Origin: Amphibalanus amphitrite
Lineage: Eukaryota > Arthropoda > Thecostraca > Balanomorpha > Balanidae
Length of the DNA stretch: 64,000 bases
Reading direction: 5' to 3'
NCBI RefSeq assembly: GCF_019059575.1
Contig: NW_024883015.1
Location: 62,001-126,000, forward strand
Shown here: piece by piece, positions 38,551 to 50,200 of the stretch
Layout of the letters: each line of letters opens with the position of its first letter
Position numbering within the stretch: position 1 is the first letter of the stretch
Made by a program: the position numbers and the translations under genes
The notes under the pieces: generated by a model
What the model saw: only the letters and a program-made list of their open reading frames with translations
Database searches by the model: none
Told to the model about the DNA's origin: nothing

Positions 38551-39384
38551 GCAGTCTTGATGAGGCGGACAGATGAGATGACTCACTTGACAGTGTTTGA
38601 TGATTGCTGTCCACTCCAGCTGAGGTCCGGTGCAGTGATGATCCGATCAGCAGAGAGGCCGCTCCGGCCGAAGCCGGGCGGGGCGGTATCCCGCGCTGAG
38701 TCCCGAGGCGTTCTGTCTCTGGTGGTCGGCCTCCGGTGATCCGTCCCGGGTCTGTCTGTCCCTTCTTCTCCTTCTGCATTGAGTTTTGTTCTCCTGTGAT
38801 TTCCGGGCCGGAGGTTCCGGGCGTCGCCGGGCCTCGCTGACCGGGGCAGAAAATTGGCGACATCCCGTCTCGCATCCGGAGTCGAGACCGTCGCCCTCCT
38901 CCTCCATTCCGCCGGAACGTGACGTCATCCTCACTTGCTCGGCTCATCCGTCTCAGCTGTCTCCTGCCGGATGACGTTTTCACACTCGATTTTCGCCGGA
39001 TGTCGGTCCCTGCCTGTGCCGGACGGCTGACCGCAACGACATCCTCCCATCTTCCTGTCAGCTGCGTCGGCAGGATGTGCGTGGCGCCAGGCGTCGGGAG
39101 GCGGGTCCAGCACCGGGAGCAGGGGTTTCCGGCTGCGTTGCGTTTGTCGGCGGCCACTGCGCCGGCCCGGATGGGTGTGTTTGTACTCCACCCTTCGGCG
39201 AGCCTTTGATCTTCGCTAATGGTGACCGGCCGACGGGTCGGGGGATCGTATGGTCGACTCCCTTCCCACGCCGGCTCGGCGCCGCGGCAGGCAGTGCGAT
39301 CGTCCTTACGTATAGAGTGTGAGAGATGTCCTTTTTGATGTACGGAGAGAAAAAAAATGTCACAGCTTCCAGCTGTTACATTAC
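38551..39384 (-). other. GC-rich segment with long unrecognised frame
   Basis: A 332-codon minus-strand frame (38,411-39,409) stays open across this CpG-rich block but runs on into the hAT end, so it is not an intact gene. Its product would be Arg/Gly/Pro/Ser rich with no domain I recognise, and other frames are open here too, as expected for GC-rich DNA. It could be a decayed exon or transposon ORF; I do not call it a gene. Confidence 0.2.
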
Positions 39385-39702
39385 CATAAACCATACCTAC
39401 ATCTTGCACACTACGCTTGATTGCAAAATATGAAGTGAATGGAAAGAAAACATTTTCTTATGTATGTTCCTTTCCACACTGTAGCTCATAAGTAGTTATT
39501 CCCAGAGGGAAAAAGGCTGTTTTACATGATGCAACTAATGATTTCTACAAATGCTTTGTATTAATTGAATTTTGGGGAACGGGTCCAACTGATTCCGATT
39601 CCAACAATTATACCGGGTCTGACTGGTTCCAGAAATGTCCAGCCGGGTCTGGTTCGAGTCTGGTTCCCAAAATTTTCACCTTTTGCCACCTCTAGTCCCT
39701 AG

Positions 39703-40639
39703 TCTTGTCTGCTGGTGTGAAACTTTAAAAGCCCTCAGTGCATCGCAGAAATCTCAAAATTGAAATGCAGGAATGCTGAACAGTTTGAATAACCTTATCC
39801 AAATTAAACTCGAGTGTTAGTATTGTGTTTCCCGGCTTGACCGATAAGGGCACGCCAAGCTCCGTCTCTTCTGCAATCGCCGTTATTGCATTTCTTTGCA
39901 GCCTCGAATGCAGTGATGCAATATCGGATGCGTGTGAGCTTCGATCAACAGATGACGCGTATAACTTTGAAATTTGTTTGAAACTTCATCAAACTTTTAA
40001 GAGTAAGATTGCAATTTCGGTTGAAGAAGGTAATGTGTGATTACCAATATAGACGGAATGGAACGGTTTGCAAGAGAGCGCTGTAACGCTTGATTTGTCG
40101 TACGGGAAGAAAGTGGATGTTGGGGTTAAGTGAGCTTTGCGAGGCATTATTGTGGGGGTTGATCTTCATTCAGCACCGGACAAATCGCTCCAAGCCCAGA
40201 GACCTTACACGAGATTAAGAAGGAGCTTCAATGTTTCGGTGTCAGGCTACAAGTGTGAATACTGAATACTGAATTATGCCCAGATAATTGACGGTGTAGG
40301 AGTGTAAACTACATGCCCTTGCTCTCAGTCTGCCTATAATTGTTCCCCTAACCCTCCTATCGGCTGCTTCCCATGCTCCCAATAGTTGGACTACTACGGC
40401 AGCCTGCCCGAAGATATACACATGTGACATAAAGTACATAGGTGAAAACGTTTAATCTCATTTCCCCGAAGTCGATCAGAAAGGCTAAAGAGTTTGTTAC
40501 GCCAGTTACGGTACACCAAACCTTGATCATCTTGTTTTAACTGAGATGTTACCGTCAAAGCTTATTCAAACACCAGACTTTCCAAGAAAATGGTAAAAGA
40601 GCATAGCATGCATCGGTTTCGCGTAACTTGTGTGATTAT
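39703..40639. other. No gene recognised
   Basis: Short frames only. No repeat boundary or splice-supported exon was identified. Confidence 0.3.
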
Positions 40640-41080
40640 AATTGCTTGTTTTTGTTTTGTTTTGTTGGGTTAGGCCCTTTCGGTCTGGCAAGACCATTGC
40701 AGAGCCGGAAGGATGATAGGAATTAGGGGGAGACATTGGTCTGGGCAGGCACCCTATTGAGTCGCCGGGGCTGAGCCCGTCCAGAGGACAGGCCACCCAG
40801 CCCCAAGGCACTCACTGCACCCGGCTACGGGGTGCGCTCCCTCGGGAGCAGCGGTGCCGCTCCAAGGGAGCAGCCCGCATTCTATTTATGGCACAAGGAT
40901 AAACAAATCTCACACCATCAACAGTCAGTAACCCAGTTGTAGGTGTCACATGACACTCAGACTGCCGACTTGTGCTCCTGAACTCTGAAGGTGCCAAGGG
41001 GTCCAGTCGCCCAGCCGAGAGCTGTGCCGCTTTACTGTCACCTCTACGCGAGCTCCCATACTACTAGTTCTCCCGATGGC
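40640..41080 (-). mobile_element. Possible retroposon with (CAAAA)n tail
   Basis: On the minus strand the segment ends in repeated CAAAA (plus-strand GTTTTTGTTTTGTTTTG at about 40,647-40,664), a tail typical of SINE or LINE copies. Upstream it is GC-rich with the self-complementary GGGAGC/GCTCCC words at 40,845-40,875. No RT motif or clear tRNA head is seen, so class and left end are uncertain. Confidence 0.35.
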
Positions 41081-41577
41081 TGGTAGGTGGCAGCCTAGTT
41101 CGTGCGCGGCGCCGCATCATCACGGACTCCTCGGATCTGATGGAAGCAATGAATGGTGACTAGGATGGCATTGGCAGACCAGTGATCAGGGGATAAGGTA
41201 TAGCAGTAAAGGAACTTTGAGATTAGGGACGAGGGGTCGGGGAGCCAGGGGAGATATCAAAAGCAACTCTCGCCGGAGATGCCCGAATAAGGCGAACAAA
41301 TTATCTGACTTCTGAGGACTTAAACGGCGTCGGCTTAACGCACTCTGAATACCGCAATATATCAGGTGTATTATCAATCAAACTCACGGTAGAACATACT
41401 TTGGTCACCAAGTTGAGGTATGCAGCCTGACCTCAGGGAAAACAATTGCCATAGGTTGTCAGTGGTTAGTGTGATCTGTGCAAGCGTAGCGTCTCTCAAA
41501 CAGGACAGTCTCGCCGGCATAAATTTCGCCAGGTCCTACGGGATAAATAATGATTGTGACTGTGAGACGTTAAAATA

Positions 41578-42588
41578 CAGGGTTTGGTGTTTGTTTAATT
41601 TTTCAAATAAACAAACATAAACAAACTGTTCACGAACAAATGTGTTCGCGAACAAGTGACGTCATCAGTCAAATTTTGGTAAACAAACAACGAACAGTTC
41701 GCGAACGTTCATGATCTGTTCGCGAACACGGCAAAGAGGGGGTATGTAGATATAGATAAGATCCCCTCCTTAGCCATTTCGCTCCTAATTGAGAAAGAAC
41801 CTTGCGGAAAAGCCAGCGTGTGCGTCAGTACGAACCACAGCGACTGGCATCCGATTTCAAGGTCTTACACCAACCAATGACCCCTGAGGTCAGGTCAAGT
41901 GTCACAAAGTAGGGGTTTGGTTTTTGGAAAATAACTTCGCCACAAATAGTGACAGAGCCGCGATTGTGGCACCATCGTGCTTGTCGTGGCGAGGCGCGCC
42001 GAATGATACACTTTTTGTTTGGATTATGTCTTTTTAGGATGTTGACCCCAGGTCAAGGTCAGGTCAAAGCCCCTCGGGTCACATAGCTCCATGAAGGATG
42101 TCATGCTGCATATCAATCGATTTGGCAGTTCTTTCTGAGTCAATTGAAGGTTTAACCGACTCGCTAGCTCAATTTGATCGGAAGTTATTAGCGAAAAGCT
42201 CCTACCGCACCTTACAACCTTAGTGGCGTCTTATATGACGTCATGCAAGGTCAGAAACTATGCCTCAGAATTTAAGCCTCAGCGCTGCAAGAATAATTAT
42301 GAATCACGATTCCATGTGCTTGAGATATGAATGGTGCATTTTTCACATGTAAAACATGCCTGCAGTCATGTCTGCACCGTATGATAACAATTGCTCGAAA
42401 GATATAAGAAATGATGACTTGTTCATGAACGTTCATGAACGTTCACGAACTGTTCGTGAACAGAGAATCGTTGGTGAACATGTGACCTTGAATGCCAAAA
42501 TTCGTTAACTATCAAATAAACAAACAAACAAACAAACAAACATTGTTCACGAACTGTTCATGAACAAATATACAAACACCAAACCCTG
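41578..42588. mobile_element. hAT-type element with GTTC/GAAC palindromes
   Basis: CAGGGTTTGGTGTTTGT at the left end is inverted at the right, with a perfect 8-bp flank TTAAAATA (41,570-41,577 and 42,589-42,596). Both subterminal regions are packed with variants of the palindrome TGTTCGCGAACA / GTTCATGAAC plus CAAA repeats (a clean (CAAA)n at about 42,523-42,541). The interior carries TGACGTCA and GGTCAGGTCA. 1,011 bp, no transposase. Confidence 0.85.
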
Positions 42589-42596
42589 TTAAAATA

Positions 42597-43859
42597 CCAC
42601 TGCTCGTCTTGCCGCATCGCCTGCGCCGGAAAAATGCCCTAACTGCTGAAAAAAAGCTTCCCTCTATATGTCAGATTCAACTAGCAGGCCCTATTTTGCC
42701 ATGTCTCGTGGTTCCATCAGAATCAGGTGCATAATGAAATGTTCTGACGCGCCTCGTATGCGTTTGAGGTAGGTATGCCGTTTCAGGAATTTAGGTATCC
42801 AGCGCACTCTTTGGTGTCTTCCAAAGTCAACAGCGCCTCAAAGCTCTGCGACCCCTTTCTTTCCAATAGTTATGGATTATGGCATCACGGCTTTACGAAA
42901 ATTTGAATGTAACTAAATTGCAGGCAAATCCAACATCCTACCTTTATTCTACTTTTCTGTAATTTACTTTTCTAAATATGGCGGTATTCAACAGTATACA
43001 GTACTGCATAAGGTCCTAAAGATTATTGCATTGACTTAAATTAATAACGCTGACTGCTGAGGTCACTTTGTTCGATTTTTGAGAGAGCATGAAGATGTTG
43101 CTAGGGACTTCATTAAACCTGAATCCAAGGTTCAGCCCGCAGGAAATTTCCCAGCAATGAGCTTTCTGTCAGCGTGTCACTCAACATCTGTTAGGGTGCA
43201 GAGAGTCGGTGCAGGCAAACATTCGTAAGGTCGCGCCTAAATGGTAGGTATGGATCAGGATCATGATGGATCAGGTTTCAAAGCTATCCGTGGCAATTAG
43301 CTTCGAACAAATAAGAACCAATGTAGCTCAAATAATAGCATGGAATTAGTTTAAATGGAAAGCTGTCAATGGAAAATCTTGACTCCTGTAATCCGCTCCT
43401 AAGACGTAACCGTGCCGGTCGACAAGCCAGGTTGTAACAATCCACGCCATGCATATATTGTATAATGTACTAGTTTGTACTCGCGCTCGTACGCATAACA
43501 TGTCTGCCAGTCGCGGCCATATGAACTCGCCTGATACGTTATCGGGTGCTCGATCATGCGTGGATATCATGTTCGGAAATCTGAGCTGTTCATCAGTCAT
43601 AAATTCTATCGCAGCTTCCAAACTTTATGGCTGTCATTTCGATAGGCGCGCTATGTACTCAGGTTTGCAATATAAGATATCATCTATCGACCTGTGTTAA
43701 CAGAAAGTGTGAAGTAAGGCATCCGTAAGGAAGCCCAACGCTATTGAAGCTTTCCTCTCCGAGCCGTTGCCGGGCGGAGCGCACCGCACATCACAAACTT
43801 TTCACGGCTTTGCCGCAGCACAATGTCCGCTAGGAGTCTGGTTAGCCCCCAGTTTGCTC
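42597..43859. other. No gene recognised
   Basis: Short frames only. No repeat or exon identified. Confidence 0.3.
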
Positions 43860-44246
43860 GTTCGTAGTAGAGGTGGCAAAATGTGGACCCGAGGACCCGG
43901 TCCAAAGAACCAGTCTGGACCCATATGGGTCCAGACTGGTTCCTGGAAATTTTCTGACGGGTCCAACCGGGTCCTACCATAACTATACATCTTGCGCACT
44001 ACACATTATTGCAAAATATGAAGTGAATGTTTCTTTGCACACAGTAGCTCATGAGTATTCCCAGTGGGAAATAGGCTGTTTTACATGATGCAACTAATGA
44101 TACCTTATTAGGTGTTGTTTTTATCCGCTGGGACTGAGAGCGTGAGATGATGTTTTTCGTACTCCAGCGTAGATGGGTAGCCATACGGCTTCCACGGTTG
44201 ACAGTGATGACATCAGTCATCTTTTTGCAAACTCGTTAAAGATTTG

Positions 44247-44317
44247 GGCTGTACGGGGACTCGAACCCCGGGCCTTTGGATTAGCGCTCCAATGCTCTAC
44301 CTCTGAGCTATACAGAC
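44247..44317 (-). tRNA. tRNA-like gene, anticodon GCU, copy 1
   Basis: 71-nt cloverleaf: 7-bp acceptor stem with one mismatch, D arm in TAGCTCAGAGG (A box), anticodon arm TTGGA-loop-TCCAA, short 5-nt variable loop, T arm with GGTTCGAGTCC (perfect B box). The loop GCGCTAA places GCT at the anticodon (serine), but serine tRNAs normally have a long variable arm, and the base before the anticodon is C instead of the near-universal T. Possibly a tRNA-derived repeat and not a working tRNA. Confidence 0.6.
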
Positions 44318-44329
44318 CAAGTACTTTAG

Positions 44330-45320
44330 CCCTATTCCTGGCGGGCTCCGCCGGGACAAGAAACTGGCGGGGGGGGGGCCGATTCGGCCCCCCCCTGAGA
44401 TCTCGAGAACGAAGCAAGATAGCGACAAGCGGTAAACGGCATCGGATACGCACGGCCAAGATCTACAATTTTTACAAAGGTCATTTTCAGGTCAGGTCAA
44501 AGATGACGTCACAGGGGTCGAAAAAGTCAAAATGCCGGCACTAGATATTGAGAGAGTTTTTCTCGAATAACTTTCGAATTAGTCAAGATAGGAACAAACT
44601 AAGGGCATCATCGTGATCCTCTCGTCAATCCGCATCGAATAATATATATGTTGACCTCGAAAGGTCAAGGTCAAAGGTTGACCTCAGGTCACGTGACCTC
44701 GAGGTCATCATGTATATCATTCGATGCGTCTTGACGAGCTGAACACAATGAGACCATCCACGCGTCTGTATCTTGTTCCTGTACGGAGTTATTGGCCAAA
44801 AACCTTTGGTGACCTTTGATGACGTCACATGACCTCACAGCTGCCCAACAGCAAAACAGACCTCAAGGTAGTGAAGGTTGATCGTATATGAAGTCATGTA
44901 TGGTATATGGGGCCATTCCGACCCGTTTTAGTGGTAAAAACAGGGAGTTGATTTTTCCCCCATTGACTTATAATGGGGAGGTCGCGAAATTGACCTGACC
45001 TTAGGTCACCGATATCAAAATTCCGAGATATACAAATTGCACATACTGGTACCCTAACTAAACCCTGAAGAGAAGAAATTGATCGGTCAAAAACTCTAGC
45101 TCTGGCGTGATTGCAAACTTTTCTGAGGTAGCGTCACCAAACCGCCTCTGGTGACCTGACCTGAGGTCAGATCAACTCAAAATTTTCAGACATGTTGCGT
45201 AGAAGCCTTTTAGGAAAAGTCAGAAAATTTGAGCTTCCTAGCTCAACGCGTTTGGGAGATATAACCAAAAAACCTCAGGGGGGGGGGCTCCTGAGGCCCC
45301 CCCCCCCGCCAGGAATAGGG
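44330..45320. mobile_element. piggyBac-type MITE, 991 bp
   Basis: CCCTATTCCTGGCGGG at the left is inverted as CCCGCCAGGAATAGGG at the right. Right flank TTAA, left flank TTAG. The neighbouring tandem copies read ACTTTAACGAGC uninterrupted at the same spot, so the empty site is visible in this window. G-run/C-run hairpins occur just inside each end (about 44,368-44,395 and 45,278-45,308). The interior has TGACGTCA, AGGTCA words and AGATCTCGAGAAC shared with 2,210. Confidence 0.85.
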
Positions 45321-45496
45321 TTAACGAGCTTTCTGCCAAGTTTTATGCGGATCATTATTAGGTGTTGTTTTTATCCGCTGGGACTGAGAGCGTGAGATGA
45401 TGTTTTTCGTACTCCAGCGTAGATGGGTAGCCATACGGCTTCCACGGTTGACAGTGATGACATCAGTCATCTTTTTGCAAACTCGTTAAAGATTTG

Positions 45497-45567
45497 GGCT
45501 GTACGGGGACTCGAACCCCGGGCCTTTGGATTAGCGCTCCAATGCTCTACCTCTGAGCTATACAGAC
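45497..45567 (-). tRNA. tRNA-like gene, anticodon GCU, copy 2
   Basis: Identical in structure to the copy at 44,247-44,317. It lies in the first tandem unit to the right of the inserted MITE. No T-run terminator follows immediately. Confidence 0.6.
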
Positions 45568-45751
45568 CAAGTACTTTAACGAGCTTTCTGCCAAGTTTTA
45601 TGCGGATCATTATTAGGTGTTGTTTTTATCCGCTGGGACTGAGAGCGTGAGATGATGTTTTTCGTACTCCAGCGTAGATGGGTAGCCATACGGCTTCCAC
45701 GGTTGACAGTGATGACATCAGTCATCTTTTTGCAAACTCGTTAAAGATTTG

Positions 45752-45822
45752 GGCTGTACGGGGACTCGAACCCCGGGCCTTTGGATTAGCGCTCCAATGC
45801 TCTACCTCTGAGCTATACAGAC
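45752..45822 (-). tRNA. tRNA-like gene, anticodon GCU, copy 3
   Basis: Exactly 255 bp from the previous copy, with the same C before the anticodon and the same acceptor mismatch. The identical oddities show amplification of one ancestor. Confidence 0.6.
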
Positions 45823-46006
45823 CAAGTACTTTAACGAGCTTTCTGCCAAGTTTTATGCGGATCATTATTAGGTGTTGTTCTTATCCGCTGGGACTGAGAG
45901 CGTGAGATGATGTTTTTCGTACTCCAGCGTAGATGGGTAGCCATACGGCTTCCACGGTTGACAGTGATGACATCAGTCATCTTTTTGCAAACTCGTTAAA
46001 GATTTG

Positions 46007-46062
46007 GGCTGTACGGGGACTCGAACCCCGGGCCTTTGGATTAGCGCTCCAATGCTCTACCT
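46007..46062 (-). pseudogene. tRNA-like gene copy 4, truncated
   Basis: Keeps the T arm, variable loop, anticodon arm and part of the D arm, then stops where the hAT right-end sequence begins (ACAAGCAG...). It lacks the 5' acceptor strand. Confidence 0.8.
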
Positions 46063-46216
46063 ACAAGCAGTTTGTATTAATTGACTTTTGGGGAACGGGT
46101 CCAACTGGTTCCGATTCCAACTAAGACCGGGTCCGACTGGTTCCAGAAATGTCCAGCCGGGTCTGGTTCGAGTCTGGTTCCCAAAATTTTCATCTTTTGC
46201 CACCTCTAGTTCGTAG

Positions 46217-47057
46217 CCTCCCCACGCTATTGACGTCTGAACTTGTCGGTGAGAAGTTTTATGATCTAACGAGTCGATGGGAACGGAATTCACACCGGTA
46301 GTAACAGGGAGTGTCAGACTCGGAAAACAAAGCGTGGGTCACGAAAACCGCGTTGGAGCAAGGAAGTAAACGGTGTATCACCGCGTTGTAGTCAGGTCCT
46401 GTTAGAGGCTGGCCCACTACGGCCCACTACATCAACTGTCACGACTCGTGATGATCATTGATCATTGCAAGCGGCGTCTTTCCAATGACACCAACTGTAT
46501 ACGGGCTAACTATCGATGACACCAAAATGATACGGTAGTTTGCTGTAAACAAACTGTAAACGCCGAAAAAGATGTGCTTTTGTTGAGCAACTGTAGTCAC
46601 AGCGACCGGGCGGCAATTCCTTGTGCCATTCTTGGCGTCGAGCTTCGCAGAAAAACACGGCGAGGTCGAACGGTGTTTACCTCCGTTTAGGATATTCCGG
46701 ACTCCGAAATGTGCTTTCTCGTTTACGCGTTCAACGCAGTGAGCCATGGAAGAGCAAAAACGACGAGATTGGATTTTCACCAGGTACGGGATTTTCGGCA
46801 TTCGATCGGATTTATTTCTGCCACCGGCTGCTGCCGAACGAAAATCATTTATGCATCACCTACTTACCATATTCACTGGGAGCTACTTTACCTTACGAAT
46901 GTGAGGCTACGCTGGTGACGAGTATATCAAGGGACTCACATTGTGTTTCGACTTGCCAATTACAAAAAAAAGATAATTATACGGTGGCCAGGCGTGTGTC
47001 AACAGTGGCAGCTATGCAAAAAAGCTATGAAATCCAGACTGCCACACTGGTACTCAC
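46217..47057. other. No further receptor exon identified
   Basis: This is the start of the intron after the third receptor exon. Several short frames on both strands, none resembling the next part of the ligand-binding domain. Confidence 0.3.
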
Positions 47058-47263
47058 CACCGTAGTCTAGGCCGATTTTGGAGCGCAGGTTGTCTCTCAG
47101 GGTGAAGCGCCGATTCTGACCGAGGTCAAACGTGCCGTAAGAGACGTTGTTGGTCTTGAGCAGGCCGATCAGACTTGACATTGCCAAGTAGCAAGTGTGG
47201 TGGCCGGCCACAGACTCGTAGGCATCCCGGTCGAACAGCAGCAACACCTTGCGCCAGTTGAAC
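47058..47263 (-). CDS. Natriuretic-peptide-receptor-like, exon 3
   Basis: Third coding exon (206 bp) of the minus-strand receptor gene. The acceptor CCCTCAG precedes GTTCAACTGG and the donor G/GTGAGTACC follows ACTACGGTG. It supplies one base to finish Lys212 and then codons 213-280, with one base left over. The peptide contains WRKVLLLFDRDAYESV, fitting the second lobe start of the ANF-receptor (type I periplasmic-binding-like) fold, and an NNVS glycosylation site. The reading phase joins exon 2 exactly. The rest of the protein (remaining ectodomain, membrane segment, and kinase-homology and cyclase domains if it is a guanylyl cyclase) is not found in the window. Confidence 0.8.
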
Positions 47264-50200
47264 CTGAGGGTTAGCGAACACGGTAAGTGAGGTGTTGGAA
47301 TGCAGTTAAATGACCGTTTTGGTGAGAAGGAATGTCATGACAGTGAGTGAGATGAGCAGTAACTATTGACGCCGGCAGAAGCTAGAATGGAAGGTGCGTC
47401 TGATTTTTAAGTGGGGGAGCTTCACGACATGCCGACTTCTGTTGACCGGTTTCGCCTGCTGTCCCCTCTCGAGACGTTGCTACCGTCCGTGCTGAAGCCG
47501 TGTGAGGTGCGCCCGTCGCCGGCTGCGGGTGTGTAACTGCTACCCCGCTGATCTCTTGCCTCCCTCCCCCCCCCCCCCTCCCCGTCGCTAAAGCCCATCG
47601 AATGTTTTCTCTCTCTCTCCCATCCCCAAAACCACATCACCGCTAGAATTCCGTGAATGCGTCGTTTCCTCTACTGCTGCTTAGCTCCTGCCAGAGTGTT
47701 TTGTTACGTTTATGCTGCGCCAGATCCATCATTTTGAGCTGAAATAAATGAATGAAAAAACTTATTTAGCGATGTTACATTATACCTTCAGCAATGTATC
47801 ATGGACGGATCTTGCTTGCCTCTTCTTTAGAACGGCATATTAGCAGGTCAATAACGTTGATTGGGAGGATGATATTTTTCTGTCAACATTCCTGTATACG
47901 GGACCCAAGATCTGTGCTGGTTGGATGAGGCGTTCTAACAACTCTCATTGCTTAAAGGACTGGAAAACGTAAGATTTGTAAATTAATCTGCGAAGCCCTG
48001 TTTCTAATTCAGTCTGCTCGTGGCTGGTCCATGATAAGTTCTTGACGGAGAAGCTAAGTGCGCCAATTAACATTTGTGTTCAAGCTACGTGTGATAAAAA
48101 TAGTTTCACAGCAGCCGCATGCATTCCTTAACGCCAAATAAAAGTGGAATTACATAAATCTAACCCTTATATTTCGAATAGATCTATGACACGTGAACTT
48201 CGAAGGAAACAGTAAAACAAACAATGCTCGATTGATTTGTAGTGTGAAGCTTTTGACAGATGCGTCCGAATTCTGGTGGAAGTTTGAAAACATTGGTCAC
48301 TCGCTGAGATTAAAAGCAAACTTGTCTGAATGAGGGTACTGTTTAAGCGATGAATAATTGCCGTTCGACTGTTCAGGAATGGCACCATCGACCCGTGTGT
48401 GCAAACTATATTTGTGCTTGTTTACCTGGCTTGTTTACCTGGCTTCTGGGTGCGCCCACCCAGAAGCGTACCCAAAAGCTGGTGATTAAAAACAAATACA
48501 CGTAAAGCACGGCGCCTCCTGCAACGAAAAACAAGTCTAGAACTTCTTAATGAGCTCCGGTAAATTTCCTTTGGTATAAGGCGAGACAGCTTTGGCGCAG
48601 TATTTGGTCACCTGAGAGCTTCAATTTAATTTTGGTAGAAGCTCAACGTAAAAAGCAGACATGCATGCAATCATTGCCTACTATGAGATTTGTTAATTAA
48701 ATCACCGATTATAAATTTCCTTGCAATTTGAGAATACCCTCACTGGATATGTTTTCGTAAATTGGATAAAAAATGAGCGTAAATTTTCAGGCTAAAAATA
48801 ATCTTGCAGAGAGTGTTTTGAAAATTTACAAACATTTTCGTATCGGTCTTAGATAAATTCCGAATCCCGATAATTCAAGCTCTGATTAAAACCCTATTAT
48901 AGGAGTGAGTGGTAATAAACACCACTGCACTGGTGGCTACTGAAACGATAAAAAAACAGCCGTGGCAAGTGGAAATCCCCTTTCCACCTCTCCCACCTCC
49001 CCCCGCCCGACGACTCCCATAACACGAAACACCCCGACACAAAAAATCGCCCCCGTGGCATCCGGCGTGGTGGAGTCATCGCCTGTTTCTTGTCCGTGTC
49101 AGTCTCGTGCTATTGTTCGCGTGGGGAACAGCGGCTCGGTGGGCGCCAAACAGCGATCTCCTCACAGAGAGCCGACTGGCCCCCCGCCGGGCCGCGGCGT
49201 ATACTGACAAGGAAGATCGTCCCGGGGGGCCGGCGTCCAACACGCAGGCTCAGGGAGGGGTGCGGTCACTCAGTAGGGCAGTGGTGATCGGCTATCATAT
49301 ACTGGGGAGCTTGTCTGTTTTCGTACTGAGCGAACAGCTCTGTCAAGTGAGCTACGGCATGTTGAAGGCGATGTGAGCAGGCACGGGCAAATATCGCTCG
49401 CCCTCATGACCATTTAAAAAGGCACAAGTAAAGCTAATCAATTTAATTTACTCCTTTGTTTTACACATGAGGCAAAGAAGTAGCTTTTATTGCTAATTTG
49501 AAATTTTTAATGTCAAATAAATGGTATTCAAATACATATAACTGGTGATCTTTTTACTCAAAATACTTATTGACCTTTTTGCTGACCTTTTTGTTACTCC
49601 TTGAGTGATATTGATATTTTCTGAACCAGTAGGTATTCAGAGATATGAGGAACGTACAACAAGCTGATATAGGTATTGACCGATTTCGAGCAAAACGCGC
49701 AATTTGAAAAAGCTTTCGCACGCAGTATGATCAACGTATGTCGAATCACATCGAAACCAAAGCTTGACCAATTGATCGCAGAATGCTGAGCTTCCGAACG
49801 CACCCTTCCTAACGCAACATCTGCCCATATGTCACTGAGAAACATGGCTAGCTGAGCCCTATGTACAATGTAGGTCCTGTTATTGCGCATGAGTCCATGA
49901 TTTCTGCCACATTTCATTATCATCTGCACCTGAGATCTACATTTGAATCTAACAACGGACCAGGATATCAGAAACTTGCATCCAATTGCCAAAAATTTGT
50001 CACAGTGCTCATCTTCTGAGCGTATCGAAATGAAAATAGCCTTGAATTAGTTGTTTAACATCAACATTACAGACAACGCATCATTATGAACATTCAGGAA
50101 ATTTAAGCTTATGCATATGGTAATTTCGTGAAACATATACGCAGGTGGGAATAACGGCGTGCTAGACGATATCAAACCTGCCGCTTTATTCCATGAAAAA

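Larger units (their letters stand above)
10393..39694. mobile_element. hAT-ended 29.3-kb composite insertion
   Basis: The left end begins TAGAGGTGGCAAAA and the right end finishes TTTTGCCACCTCTA, an inverted pair of hAT type. Both sides carry the same 8-bp sequence GTCCCTAG (10,385-10,392 and 39,695-39,702), the duplication length expected of hAT. The first ~110 bp and last ~310 bp are colinear with the related element 43,868-46,208, which has its own 8-bp duplication. The simplest reading is a ~420-bp hAT MITE that later received ~28.9 kb of nested DNA between about 10,505 and 39,385. A single giant hAT carrying cargo is the alternative. No transposase seen. Confidence 0.75.
44106..46062 (-). 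repeat. 255-bp tandem repeat containing tRNA-like genes
   Basis: Four copies. The first is partial at its start and continues across the inserted MITE; two complete copies follow at 45,321-45,575 and 45,576-45,830; the last is cut at 46,062. Copies are almost identical, suggesting recent amplification. Each full copy has one tRNA-like sequence on the minus strand. Confidence 0.9.
43868..46208. mobile_element. hAT-type MITE carrying tRNA-like repeats
   Basis: Same ends as the 29.3-kb block: TAGAGGTGGCAAAATG at the left and TTTTGCCACCTCTA at the right, with perfect 8-bp flanks GTTCGTAG (43,860-43,867 and 46,209-46,216). Its left ~235 bp and right ~145 bp match the corresponding parts of the other element. 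The middle is a 255-bp tandem repeat with tRNA-like genes (44,106-46,062), split by a TTAA-flanked MITE. It contains a near-perfect TCTGGACCCATATGGGTCCAGA palindrome near the left end. Confidence 0.85.

Noticed and set aside
38411..39409. 332-codon minus-strand frame as a gene
   Set aside because: Crosses the boundaries of two hAT ends, is low complexity, and competing frames are open on both strands; no recognisable domain.
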